From: Candidatus Microthrix parvicella Bio17-1
GTDB lineage: Bacteria; Actinomycetota; Acidimicrobiia; Acidimicrobiales; Microtrichaceae
NCBI RefSeq assembly: GCF_000299415.1
Contig: NZ_AMPG01000001.1
Span: 1-64,000 of the forward strand
Direction of reading: 5' to 3'
DNA: 64,000 nucleotides
Shown: positions 15,209-22,485 of the stretch, piece after piece
Layout: every line of letters starts with the position of its first letter
Numbering within the stretch: position 1 is the stretch's first letter
The notes under the pieces: generated by a model
What the model saw: only the letters and a program-made list of their open reading frames with translations
The model's database searches: none
Told to the model about the DNA's origin: nothing
Translations under genes and position numbers: made by a program

Positions 15209-16451
15209 TCAGCAACGCACCCGCCAACAACAGCAGGGTCACCGTCAGGTACCCGGATGCACCTCGTACGGCAACGTCGGCCGGAACCCCAAGCGCCACC
15301 GTCGCTCCCACCCCCACCGATGCCACCGACCACCACATCAACCTCCAGCCCTGATGCTGCACCGCCAACACGACGGCCCCGGCGGTGGCCAACAGCGCCG
15401 CAGCCGACGCGGCCCCAACCAGTGCGGCCAGCGTGGAAGACGTCTGCGACGTGGGGCCAAAAAGAACCGGCAACAGCGGTGGTCCCAGAAGTGCTCCTGC
15501 TCCAGCGCTCAGCACGAGCACCGGCGCCGAGGCCCAACCCACCATCGACCTGGCCCGAAGCGCCCGCTCGTTGGGAGCGCCCTCAGACAACCAGTGTGTG
15601 AGCCGAAACAGGGCCGCGCCGCCAATCAGCAACGGAACACGCCCAATGGCAATCAGGTTGAACAGCCCCACAACATCGGCGCGCGTCGCTCTGGCCGACG
15701 TGGACAGCACCGGCACGGTCTGGGCCACCTGTACGGCCAGCGCAACGGCGACCACCCCGGCGGAGAACGCCGCATCTGTCAGTTCGTTCGCCTGAGGACG
15801 CTCCAACAGCTCAACCTCGGGGATCGCAACCTCGGGGATCGCAACCTCGGGGATCGCAACCTCGGAGCGCCAGCCTGCTCGTGAGGCCGCCAAGGTGACC
15901 ATCGTCGGGAGGTAGCCGGACAGGATCGCCAATGCCAGCGCCACCGGCGGCGCGTTCAGCGCAATCAGCACCAACGCCGTCCCCAGCCGAACCCCGCCTT
16001 CCATGGCGAGGTTGACGCCCACCCGACCGTACCGTCCCTCCGAGGAGAGCGAGCCCCGCCACCACCCCAACAGCGCGGCCGCCGGCACCAACGCCCCACA
16101 CACCAGCGGGGGGATCAGCGACCAGGTTGAGAACAGGTGCGATCGAAACGGCCAAGTGGCCATCGACACGACGAGTCCGGCCCCAATCGCCGGAACGAGC
16201 AGCGACCGCAGGTGAGTGGATTGGCCCTGGCTCACGGCCCGACGCAACACCGAGTGATGGGTCGGCACCGTCACCGCCGCAGCGGTGAGCGCCCAGACGC
16301 TCCAGACCGACGACACCGGAGCGAAGGCCACCCCGAACGAGCGCGACCCGACCAGCAGAAACCCATAGGCGAACAGCCCGTTCAGCGCCGCTCCGGCACC
16401 CAACGACACGCCGTCGCCGAATACGCCGCTGCGCAACGTCACACGGGTCAT
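15108..16451 (-). CDS. Polysaccharide flippase-like membrane protein (MOP/Wzx type)
   Basis: 447 residues, about 12 membrane spans. The pattern of hydrophobic helices, the N-terminal GDGVSLGAGAALNGLFAYGFLLVGSRSFGV and the early VWSVWALTAAAVTVP match the MurJ/Wzx-like 'lipopolysaccharide biosynthesis' exporters. It would flip lipid-linked glycan across the membrane. ATG 16451 (MTRVTL) is preferred to the upstream one. Near the middle it carries three exact 15-bp repeats giving EVAIP x3. The C-terminal tail (after about residue 425) is low-complexity and overlaps the sulfotransferase gene, so the true function probably ends before the overlap. It converges on the surface-sugar operon. Confidence 0.75.
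   Translation of the reverse strand: MTRVTLRSGVFGDGVSLGAGAALNGLFAYGFLLVGSRSFGVAFAPVSSVWSVWALTAAAVTVPTHHSVLRRAVSQGQSTHLRSLLVPAIGAGLVVSMATWPFRSHLFSTWSLIPPLVCGALVPAAALLGWWRGSLSSEGRYGRVGVNLAMEGGVRLGTALVLIALNAPPVALALAILSGYLPTMVTLAASRAGWRSEVAIPEVAIPEVAIPEVELLERPQANELTDAAFSAGVVAVALAVQVAQTVPVLSTSARATRADVVGLFNLIAIGRVPLLIGGAALFRLTHWLSEGAPNERALRARSMVGWASAPVLVLSAGAGALLGPPLLPVLFGPTSQTSSTLAALVGAASAAALLATAGAVVLAVQHQGWRLMWWSVASVGVGATVALGVPADVAVRGASGYLTVTLLLLAGALLISPGARDLPTAEPGSTVPPVAAGGDGNTRRVDP
15813..15865 (+). repeat. 15-bp tandem repeat (three units plus a partial one) inside the flippase
   Basis: Exact units AACCTCGGGGATCGC at 15813, 15828 and 15843 are followed by AACCTCGG. On the minus strand they encode EVAIPEVAIPEVAIPE in a loop between membrane spans. 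In-frame, so copy-number changes would keep the gene open. Confidence 0.9.
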
Positions 16452-16889
16452 CGAGCACCGATCGGGGTGTCCGAAGCGAAGCGTCGACACGCCACGGATT
16501 CAACCGGCCGTCGGTCAGGCGCACCCACGCAGGCCCGATGGCGTCTCTCAGCGGTGACCAGGACCAACCCGAAGGTGGCACCGTGATCGTGTCGGTGACG
16601 ACCATCGTGGTGGGGTTCGCTGAGATGGTCGACCAATTCGGTTCCTCTGCCACCGATCTTCAACCAACCACCGGGTCTTCCAGCAGCCCGAGCCGGCACG
16701 ACCCGGACGAAGTTGGGAACGTCGCTGCTCACGCCGGAGCACGGGACATCATCGTCTCGAACATGGTCACCTGTGGGAGTCGGCCGCGGCACCGACGAGT
16801 CCGTCGAACGGACGGTTCGAGGAGTGCTCTCGCCGAGGTTACCGTTGGCTGCACAGCCAACACCGAACCGACCACACAGGAGTGTGACG
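16452..16889. other. Intergenic region between the flippase and EncFtn genes
   Basis: No gene I can support. Open frames exist on both strands, but they lack family features and overlap the flippase start. The right part holds two inverted repeats upstream of the EncFtn gene: TCGAAC-N5-GTTCGA at 16804-16820, and the 18-bp palindrome listed separately. Promoters for the two divergent genes are expected here; no convincing -35/-10 pair was found. Confidence 0.5.
16844..16861. promoter_or_regulatory. Perfect 18-bp palindrome upstream of the EncFtn gene
   Basis: GTTGGCTGCACAGCCAAC has 8-bp arms around CA and ends 28 bp before ATG 16890. Position and symmetry suit an operator for a dimeric regulator, or a leader hairpin just before the ribosome-binding site (AGGAG at 16878-16882). 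It does not match the IdeR/Fur consensus I know. Confidence 0.5.
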
Positions 16890-17177
16890 ATGAGCAGCGA
16901 GAGCTACCACGAACCGTACGAGGAACTCACCGCCGAGACCCGTGACATGCACCGGGCCATCGAGTCGCTGATGGAGGAACTCGAGGCGGTCGACTGGTAC
17001 AACCAACGGGTCCAGGTGACCACCGACGAGGAGCTTCGGGGCCTCCTCATCCACAACCGGGACGAGGAGAAGGAGCATGCCGCCATGGTGTTGGAGTGGA
17101 TCCGCCGCCGCGACCCCGTCATGGACGAGCAGTTGAAGAAGTACCTGTTCAGCGATCAGAGTCTCGAGAAGGACTGA
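16890..17177 (+). CDS. Encapsulated-ferritin-like protein (EncFtn), without encapsulin partner
   Basis: 95 residues closely matching the Rhodospirillum rubrum EncFtn pattern. HEPYEELTAETRDMHRA opens it; MEELEAVDWYNQRV carries the first ferroxidase ligands (Glu30, Trp36, Tyr37); HNRDEEKEHAAMVLEWIRRR carries Glu60 and His63. In that family two chains form a ferroxidase site at a decamer interface that oxidises Fe(II) inside an encapsulin shell. This protein ends at about residue 95 (YLFSDQSLEKD), so the C-terminal shell-targeting peptide is absent, and no encapsulin gene is adjacent. ATG with AGGAG 7 nt upstream. Downstream the AtuA gene starts 5 bp after the stop. Confidence 0.9.
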   Translation: MSSESYHEPYEELTAETRDMHRAIESLMEELEAVDWYNQRVQVTTDEELRGLLIHNRDEEKEHAAMVLEWIRRRDPVMDEQLKKYLFSDQSLEKD

Positions 17178-17182
17178 ACAAG

Positions 17183-19042
17183 ATGGCCACCCCCGGTTCG
17201 ACCGAACCAGTCCGAATTGCCAACTGCTCCGGCTTCTACGGCGACCGCCTGGACGGCGCCCGCGAGATGGTGGATGGCGGTGACATCGACGTGCTCACCG
17301 GCGACTGGTTGGCCGAGCTGACGATGTACGTGCTCAGCCGAACCAAGGCTCGGCGCGCCGACGGCGGCTACGCACGCACGTTTGTCGCGCAGATGCATCA
17401 GGTGCTCACCACCTGTCTCGACCGGGGCATCAAGGTGGTGTCCAACGCCGGTGGCCTCGACCCGCACGGGTGCGCCGAGGCGGTTCGCGAAGCGGCCCGT
17501 GCCGCAGGGCGCGAGGTGTCGGTGGCGGTGGTCGACGGCGACGACCTCATCGATCGCCTGGAGGTGCTGACCGCTGCCGGACACTCGTTGTCCAACATCG
17601 ACACCGGCGAGCCGCTGGGCGACGTGGTTGACCGGGTGGTCACCGCCAACGCCTACCTGGGCTGCTGGGGCATCGTCGAGGCGCTCGATGCCGGGGCCGA
17701 CGTGGTGGTCACCGGCCGCGTCACTGATGCAGCGGTGGTGATGGGCCCGGCAGCCTGGCATCACGGCTGGGCACGCGACGACTGGGACGCCCTCGCCGGT
17801 GCGGTTGCAGCCGGCCATGTCATCGAGTGTGGAGCCCAGGCCACCGGAGGCAACTACAGCTTCTTCACCGAACTGCCCGGCATGGCCGAGGGGCTCCTTC
17901 CCGGGTTTCCCTGGGCCGAGATCGCCGCCGACGGCTCCTCGGTGATCGGCAAGCACGACGGTACCGCCGGCGGGGTCACCGTGGGCACGGTCACCAGCCA
18001 GCTGGTGTATGAGATCGGCGGGCCGGTCTATGCCAACCCCGACGTGATGAGCCGCTTCGACACCACGGTGGTGACCCAGGAGGGTCCCGACCGGGTGCGC
18101 CTGTCCGGCACGGTCGGCCTGCCCGCGCCCCCGACGGCCAAGGTGGCCATCAACTACCACGGCGGGTACCGCAATTCGATGGCGGTCGGCCTGTGCGGCC
18201 TCGACATCGAGGCAAAGGCCGAGTTGGTCACCAACCAGTTGTGGGCCACCGTGCCCGGTGGCCGCGACGCCTTCGACGATACCGAGACACGTCTGGTTCG
18301 CACCGACTCCCCCGACGCCACCGGCAACGAGGCGGCCACCGCCTGGCTGCGGGTCACCGTCTGGGACGACGAGGAAAAGCAGGCCGGTCGGTCGTTCTCC
18401 GGCGCGGCCACACAGCTGGCGCTGTCGTCGATCCCCGGCTTCTACGCCTCGACCCCACCCGGTTCCGCATCGGCTTTCGGGGTGTATTGGCCCGCGCTGA
18501 TCCCCGCGTCGCTGGTGAGCCAGCGGGTCACACTGGGCGACCGCACCTGGGAGGTGCCGATGCCCGGCGCGACCTCACCGGAGGTCGGCGTCGCTGGCGA
18601 CGGACCGGCCTCAGCGTCTCAGCCCGTTTCGGACGCAGGGCCGGCCATGACACAACCCGCATCGGACGGGGCTGCGGCTGGGAGCGACCGATCGCCCCGC
18701 ATTGCACCGCCCGACCTGGCGTCGCTGATCGGTGCACGATCCGGAGACAAGGGGGGCTCGGCCAATGTCGGTCTGTTCGCCCGGAGTGACGAGGCCTGGT
18801 CGTGGCTTCGCGAGTGGCTCACCACCGACCGGCTGCGGACGTTGGCACCGGCCGAAACCGACGGCCTGGCGGTACACCGGTACGAGTTCGACAACCTGCT
18901 GGCAGTCAACTTCGTCATCGTGGGCCTGCTTGGCCGCGGCGTTGCCCAGAACTCGCGTCAGGACACCCAGGCCAAATCGCTGGGCGAGTTCGTCCGTTCC
19001 CGCATCATCCACGAGGCCACGATGGGGCAGGAACAGAGCTGA
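17183..19042 (+). CDS. AtuA-family (DUF1446) protein, acyclic terpene utilisation-like
   Basis: 619 residues. N-terminal DUF1446 domain: RIANCSGFYGDRLDGAREM, GDIDVLTGDWLAELTMYVL and VVVTGRVTDAAVVMGP, all hallmark blocks of AtuA. After a Pro/Ala/Ser linker near residues 455-495 comes the AtuA-like ferredoxin-fold domain with LIGARSGDKGGSANVGLFAR and YEFDNLLAVNFVIVGLLG. In pseudomonads AtuA is needed for citronellol/geraniol degradation with AtuC/F carboxylase; the exact reaction is unresolved. No carboxylase subunits lie nearby, so a related acyl-CoA role is possible. ATG 17183 is chosen because AAGGA precedes it closely. It follows EncFtn by 5 bp and is probably cotranscribed with it. Confidence 0.88.
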   Translation: MATPGSTEPVRIANCSGFYGDRLDGAREMVDGGDIDVLTGDWLAELTMYVLSRTKARRADGGYARTFVAQMHQVLTTCLDRGIKVVSNAGGLDPHGCAEAVREAARAAGREVSVAVVDGDDLIDRLEVLTAAGHSLSNIDTGEPLGDVVDRVVTANAYLGCWGIVEALDAGADVVVTGRVTDAAVVMGPAAWHHGWARDDWDALAGAVAAGHVIECGAQATGGNYSFFTELPGMAEGLLPGFPWAEIAADGSSVIGKHDGTAGGVTVGTVTSQLVYEIGGPVYANPDVMSRFDTTVVTQEGPDRVRLSGTVGLPAPPTAKVAINYHGGYRNSMAVGLCGLDIEAKAELVTNQLWATVPGGRDAFDDTETRLVRTDSPDATGNEAATAWLRVTVWDDEEKQAGRSFSGAATQLALSSIPGFYASTPPGSASAFGVYWPALIPASLVSQRVTLGDRTWEVPMPGATSPEVGVAGDGPASASQPVSDAGPAMTQPASDGAAAGSDRSPRIAPPDLASLIGARSGDKGGSANVGLFARSDEAWSWLREWLTTDRLRTLAPAETDGLAVHRYEFDNLLAVNFVIVGLLGRGVAQNSRQDTQAKSLGEFVRSRIIHEATMGQEQS

Positions 19043-19073
19043 GCGACACTCCCGGCCGGCCTTTACCGGGCCG

Positions 19074-19793
19074 TCAGCCTTCGAAGCGATACTCGGAGTA
19101 GAAGCGGGCATCCACCCGTGCCAAATCGATGAGTTCACCAACCGACTCGAACAGTCGGGCCTGATTGGCGGCCAGGAGTTCAGGGTCGCCCTGAGCGTCG
19201 TAGAACACGGCGGGGTCGGTCATCGCCTCGACCGGGAAACTCTCCTCGACGATCGCCCACCAGTCGGGCGCCCCGTCGGTCAGCGCCCGCACCACCTCAT
19301 TGCGGACGTAGGCGATCGTGTGCTGACACTCGATTGCCACATCGCAGAAGGCACCCTGCCACCGGGCGATGAACTCATCGTGGCTCAGGTCGGGGCGCGC
19401 TGCGATACAGGTGATCTGGCTGGCACCGACACTGCGGTCGCCGGGAGCGGCCACCGCTTGGGGCACGATCGGGCGCGATTCGCACACCAGGTAGCCGTGC
19501 ATCGCGTCGAACACACCCGTCAGCAGCGCCTCGGCCCAGGCCCGTTCGGCGGACACCTCCAGCCAGAACGACACCACCGCATCCTTCGGGGTGCCCTCCG
19601 ACGAGAACGAGAACACTCCATCACCGCCGACCGCTGCATCCGCCACGGCCACCTGCACGGACCCCGCTCCCCCCGCCTGCAATGCCGGAACCACCTCGCT
19701 CAGCAGTCGGTCTCGAAGCACGTCCCCGGCCATGCCCGCTGAGGCCCGCCCCAAGCCCTCTGAGGCCCACCCCAAGTACACCAGCTTCTCCAC
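19074..19793 (-). CDS. EthD-like dimeric alpha-beta barrel protein
   Basis: 239 residues. The second half contains the EthD pattern RPDLSHDEFIARWQGAFCDVAIECQHTI, with a late aromatic block DWWAIVEESFP and MTDPAVFYDAQGDPELLAANQARLFE, as in EthD/REDY-domain proteins. The first half is a weaker copy, so this is likely a duplicated ferredoxin-like barrel. Some EthD proteins assist cytochrome P450 EthB; others are orphan enzymes. No P450 is nearby. Convergent with the AtuA gene. Confidence 0.7.
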   Translation of the reverse strand: MEKLVYLGWASEGLGRASAGMAGDVLRDRLLSEVVPALQAGGAGSVQVAVADAAVGGDGVFSFSSEGTPKDAVVSFWLEVSAERAWAEALLTGVFDAMHGYLVCESRPIVPQAVAAPGDRSVGASQITCIAARPDLSHDEFIARWQGAFCDVAIECQHTIAYVRNEVVRALTDGAPDWWAIVEESFPVEAMTDPAVFYDAQGDPELLAANQARLFESVGELIDLARVDARFYSEYRFEG

Positions 19794-20332
19794 GACGACC
19801 CCTCCCGTTCAGACACCAACCACACCGGGGTTGGCCTCCCGGTGCCTGTTCATCTTGTCGCAACAGAAGGGACCTTGCCGGTTTCCCAACCAGACGGCGT
19901 GCGAGCGCCCAGGGTCGTGGCGACCGTCAACGCGACCCCGAAACCAGGACAAATGATGTAATGACGCGCACCGGCCATCGAAATGGGGTTAGAGTGTCGC
20001 TGGGAGTCGAACAGACGCCCACCAACGGTCGGGATCGTTGGCGAGAGTGCAGTACGTAAGGGCGACAACGTTGTCGCCGATGCGAGTTGCAGTGAGGGGG
20101 CGTTCCCACGCCTCTGGGAGTAAACGCAAAATATGATGCCGCTACTCCCCCGGGTTGGACTTCCGTCCGCGCCGGTCACCTCTGTCAACACCTCTGACCG
20201 GCATCGAGTGGGCACCAGTCCGTCTCGATCAATCGGTCGCGTCGATGCCGGGTTCGCCCGGCGCTCGGTCGCGTCCATCATCCAATACCCGTCCGCATAG
20301 CGGTCGGTTCAACGCCAAAGAAAGGCAACCGA
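19794..20332. other. Intergenic region upstream of cspA
   Basis: About 540 bp without a supported gene. It contains the 18-bp perfect palindrome GGCGACAACGTTGTCGCC (20061-20078) and a TATGAT -10-like hexamer at 20132-20137 without a clear -35. A long 5' leader is common for cold-shock genes and would fit the spacing to ATG 20333. Open frames here are short and featureless. Confidence 0.5.
20061..20078. promoter_or_regulatory. Perfect 18-bp palindrome in the cspA upstream region
   Basis: GGCGACAACGTTGTCGCC is fully symmetric (9-bp arms, no spacer) and lies about 255 bp upstream of the cold-shock start. Possible operator or cruciform; function unknown. Confidence 0.45.
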
Positions 20333-20533
20333 ATGCCACAGGGCACCGTCAAGTTCTTCAACGCCGACAAGGGATATGGCTTCATCTCCCGTGAAGACGG
20401 CGAGGACGTCTTCGTTCACTACTCCAACATCGACGTCGCGGGCTACAAGTCCCTCGAGGAGGGTCAGGTCGTCGATTTCGAGATCGGCCCCGGCCGCAAG
20501 GGCCCCGAGGCCCTGAACGTTCGGCCCGTCTGA
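20333..20533 (+). CDS. cspA: Cold-shock protein (CspA family)
   Basis: 66 residues, a single cold-shock domain. [15 protein letters not shown] holds the RNP1 motif (KGYGFI) and DVFVHYSNI the RNP2 motif (VFVHY). [20 protein letters not shown] is the usual ending. It binds single-stranded RNA/DNA as an RNA chaperone. ATG is preceded by AAAGAAAGG. A long upstream leader and a downstream hairpin suggest an independent transcription unit. Confidence 0.97.
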   Translation: MPQGTVKFFNADKGYGFISREDGEDVFVHYSNIDVAGYKSLEEGQVVDFEIGPGRKGPEALNVRPV

Positions 20534-20596
20534 GCCGATCCTGAACCCGTCGCTGCACTGAGCCCCTTGCGGGCCGGCGCAGCGCACGAACCTCCT

Positions 20597-20630
20597 CGAA
20601 TCCCCGGTCGCCCAGGTGGCCGGGGATTCG
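20597..20630 (+). terminator. Hairpin terminator after cspA
   Basis: Stem of 11 bp (20597-20607 with 20620-20630, CGAATCCCCGG / CCGGGGATTCG) and a 12-nt loop, about 65 bp after the cspA stop. No clear U-tract follows, as is common in high-GC actinobacteria. It may also serve the convergent methyltransferase gene. Confidence 0.65.
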
Positions 20631-20694
20631 TCGCGTCCACGCCCGAATCTCGCCCGGGCGCCGACCCCGGACCCACGTTTGTTGGTCGTGCCGC

Positions 20695-21756
20695 TCAGCG
20701 AGCGGGTGAGGAGCGTGGGCTGAACAGGTAGTGCGATACCCAGAACTCCGATCCACCCCGATAGGCGAACAGTTCCTCGCAGGCCAGATGGAAAAGCCAC
20801 CAGCGCCAGTACCAGCGCTCGGCATGCTCGCCGTAAGCGTCGGGCGATGAGAACAACGCAACGATCTCGTCCTGCCGTTCCTCGTGGGTCTCGCGCCATG
20901 CGGCCAGGGTCTTCGCGTAGTGCGTGCCGTCCAGGCGCCAATGGTCCTCGACCACCAGATCGCGCTGTTCGTGCAGCAGCAGGTCGTCGGCGGGCATCAC
21001 CCCACCCGAGAAGAAGTACCGACCCATCCAATCTCGCTCCGAGGTGGTCTCGAAGGCCCATGATCCGCTGCGATTGGTGAAGATGTGCACGAACGCCAGG
21101 CCGTCAGGCTTCAGCCATTGGGCGACCTTGGCCATCAGCGCCCGATGATTGTTCACGTGCTCGAACATCTCCACCGAGACGACACGATCAAAGTGGCCTT
21201 CGGGCTCGAAGTCGGCAACGTCTGCCGTGAACACGACCACGTTGCTCAGTCCCCTCCGCTCTGCCTCGGAGGTGATGTGCCGCCGCTGGGTGGCCGAGTT
21301 GGACACCGCCACAATCTCCGAGGCCGGATAGCGATCGGCCATCCACAGGGTGAGCGATCCCCACCCGCATCCCAGCTCGAGCACCCGCTGGCCGTCGGCG
21401 AGACGGGCCCGGTCACAGGAAAGCTCCAGCATTGCCTCCTCGGCCTGTCCCAGTGTTGTGATGCCCACCGGCCAGTACGCGGAGGAGTATTTGAGGCGAG
21501 GCCCCAGCACCGCCTGGAAGTACTCGGTGGGTACCTCGTAGTGCTGCTCGTTGGCCTCGACCGTATGCGTGGTGATCGGGCCTGACGCCCGCTCGGCCAT
21601 CAGCGCACGCTGGCGTTGCGAGAAGTCCTCGATCGTGCCGGAGTTCAGTTGGGAGACCCGGCGGGCGATACGAGCTCGGATCCCCAGCCGCACCGCCCGC
21701 TTGGGGAGGCGTCCCGATTCGGCGCGGTCGATCAGCGTGTTCATCATGTACTGCAT
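20695..21756 (-). CDS. SAM-dependent methyltransferase, cyclopropane-fatty-acid-synthase-like
   Basis: 353 residues. The SAM fold is evident: QRVLELGCGWGSLTLWMA (motif I), VAVSNSATQRRHI, FDRVVSVEMFEHVNNHRALM. The N-terminus HYEVPTEYFQAVLGPRLKYSSAYWP is characteristic of CFA synthase/coclaurine N-methyltransferase-like enzymes, which methylate olefinic lipids or amines. The C-terminal 'AFSSPDAYGE..W.RWWLFHLACEELFAYRGGSEFWVSHYLF'-type region fits the longer SAM:lipid methyltransferases. The TetR gene starts 66 bp upstream in the same direction and probably regulates it. Confidence 0.85.
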   Translation of the reverse strand: MQYMMNTLIDRAESGRLPKRAVRLGIRARIARRVSQLNSGTIEDFSQRQRALMAERASGPITTHTVEANEQHYEVPTEYFQAVLGPRLKYSSAYWPVGITTLGQAEEAMLELSCDRARLADGQRVLELGCGWGSLTLWMADRYPASEIVAVSNSATQRRHITSEAERRGLSNVVVFTADVADFEPEGHFDRVVSVEMFEHVNNHRALMAKVAQWLKPDGLAFVHIFTNRSGSWAFETTSERDWMGRYFFSGGVMPADDLLLHEQRDLVVEDHWRLDGTHYAKTLAAWRETHEERQDEIVALFSSPDAYGEHAERWYWRWWLFHLACEELFAYRGGSEFWVSHYLFSPRSSPAR

Positions 21757-21822
21757 CCGACGCCGCGTGCGCTGTTGGATGGGTTGCTGCCAGAACTCAT
21801 CGTCGGATGCGGGTGACCGCGC

Positions 21823-22422
21823 TCAGCTGGTCGGGCCGGGCAGCGCAGCAAACCCGGCATGCACCAGCTGTGCCAGATCGAGCCGGTCTGGATCGACCAA
21901 CCACCGATCGGTCGCCGTGCGCACCACGGCCATGCCAACCGCTGCGTACAACGCCGGGCGGAGGTCATCGGTGGGATCAACACCGAGACGGTGCGCGAGG
22001 GCATCGGTGAGCATCGCCTGAAAGGCCGGCGAAATCGTCACCTGCTGGTAGCGGCCCACGTTGGGTGACGTCGCCACCAGGCGGGCCCGCTGGATGCGCA
22101 CGGCGCGCTGGCGTTTGTAGTACCCGGCCAGGCTGATCAGGGCCTCGTGCATGGCCGCCATCGGCGGCTCGTCCACAGGACGCTCCCGCATTCGCCGGGC
22201 CAACTCGTCGAACTCGTCCCGCCAGGCACCGAAGAGCACCGCCTCCTTCGAATCGAAGTAGCGAAAAAAGGTGCGCTGGGACACCTCGGCGGCAGCAGCG
22301 ATGTCGTCAACCGTGGTGGCGTCATAGCCATGGTCGGCAAAGAGTTCCCAGGCCGCCTCGGTGATGGCCAGATGGGTGGCCTGCTTTTTGCGCTCCCGCT
22401 TGGAGGTTGCGGATTCGGCCAT
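21823..22422 (-). CDS. TetR-family transcriptional regulator
   Basis: 199 residues. The N-terminal HTH is typical: HLAITEAAWELFADHGYDATTVDDIAAAAEVSQRTFFRYFDSKEAVLF, with the 'FRYF.SKE' ending of the recognition-helix region. The C-terminal ligand domain is not assignable. Same strand and 66 bp upstream of the methyltransferase, so it is the likely regulator of that gene. No palindromic operator was found in the gap between them or at its 5' side. Confidence 0.93.
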   Translation of the reverse strand: MAESATSKRERKKQATHLAITEAAWELFADHGYDATTVDDIAAAAEVSQRTFFRYFDSKEAVLFGAWRDEFDELARRMRERPVDEPPMAAMHEALISLAGYYKRQRAVRIQRARLVATSPNVGRYQQVTISPAFQAMLTDALAHRLGVDPTDDLRPALYAAVGMAVVRTATDRWLVDPDRLDLAQLVHAGFAALPGPTS

Positions 22423-22485
22423 GGTTCGATGGTAGGCCGGCGAACTTCCCCGCCGGGATTCGGTACGACCTGACCGCTTGGCGGA

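Noticed and set aside
15811-16653. 280-codon minus-strand frame starting upstream of the flippase
   Set aside because: Shadow of the flippase; only its first 60 codons are outside it and show no family text.
20132-20137. TATGAT as a definite cspA promoter
   Set aside because: No -35-like hexamer at the proper spacing, so it remains only a possibility.
20134-20301. 55-codon ATG frame before cspA (MMPLLPRVG...)
   Set aside because: No ribosome-binding site, no family or membrane features; kept only as leader sequence.
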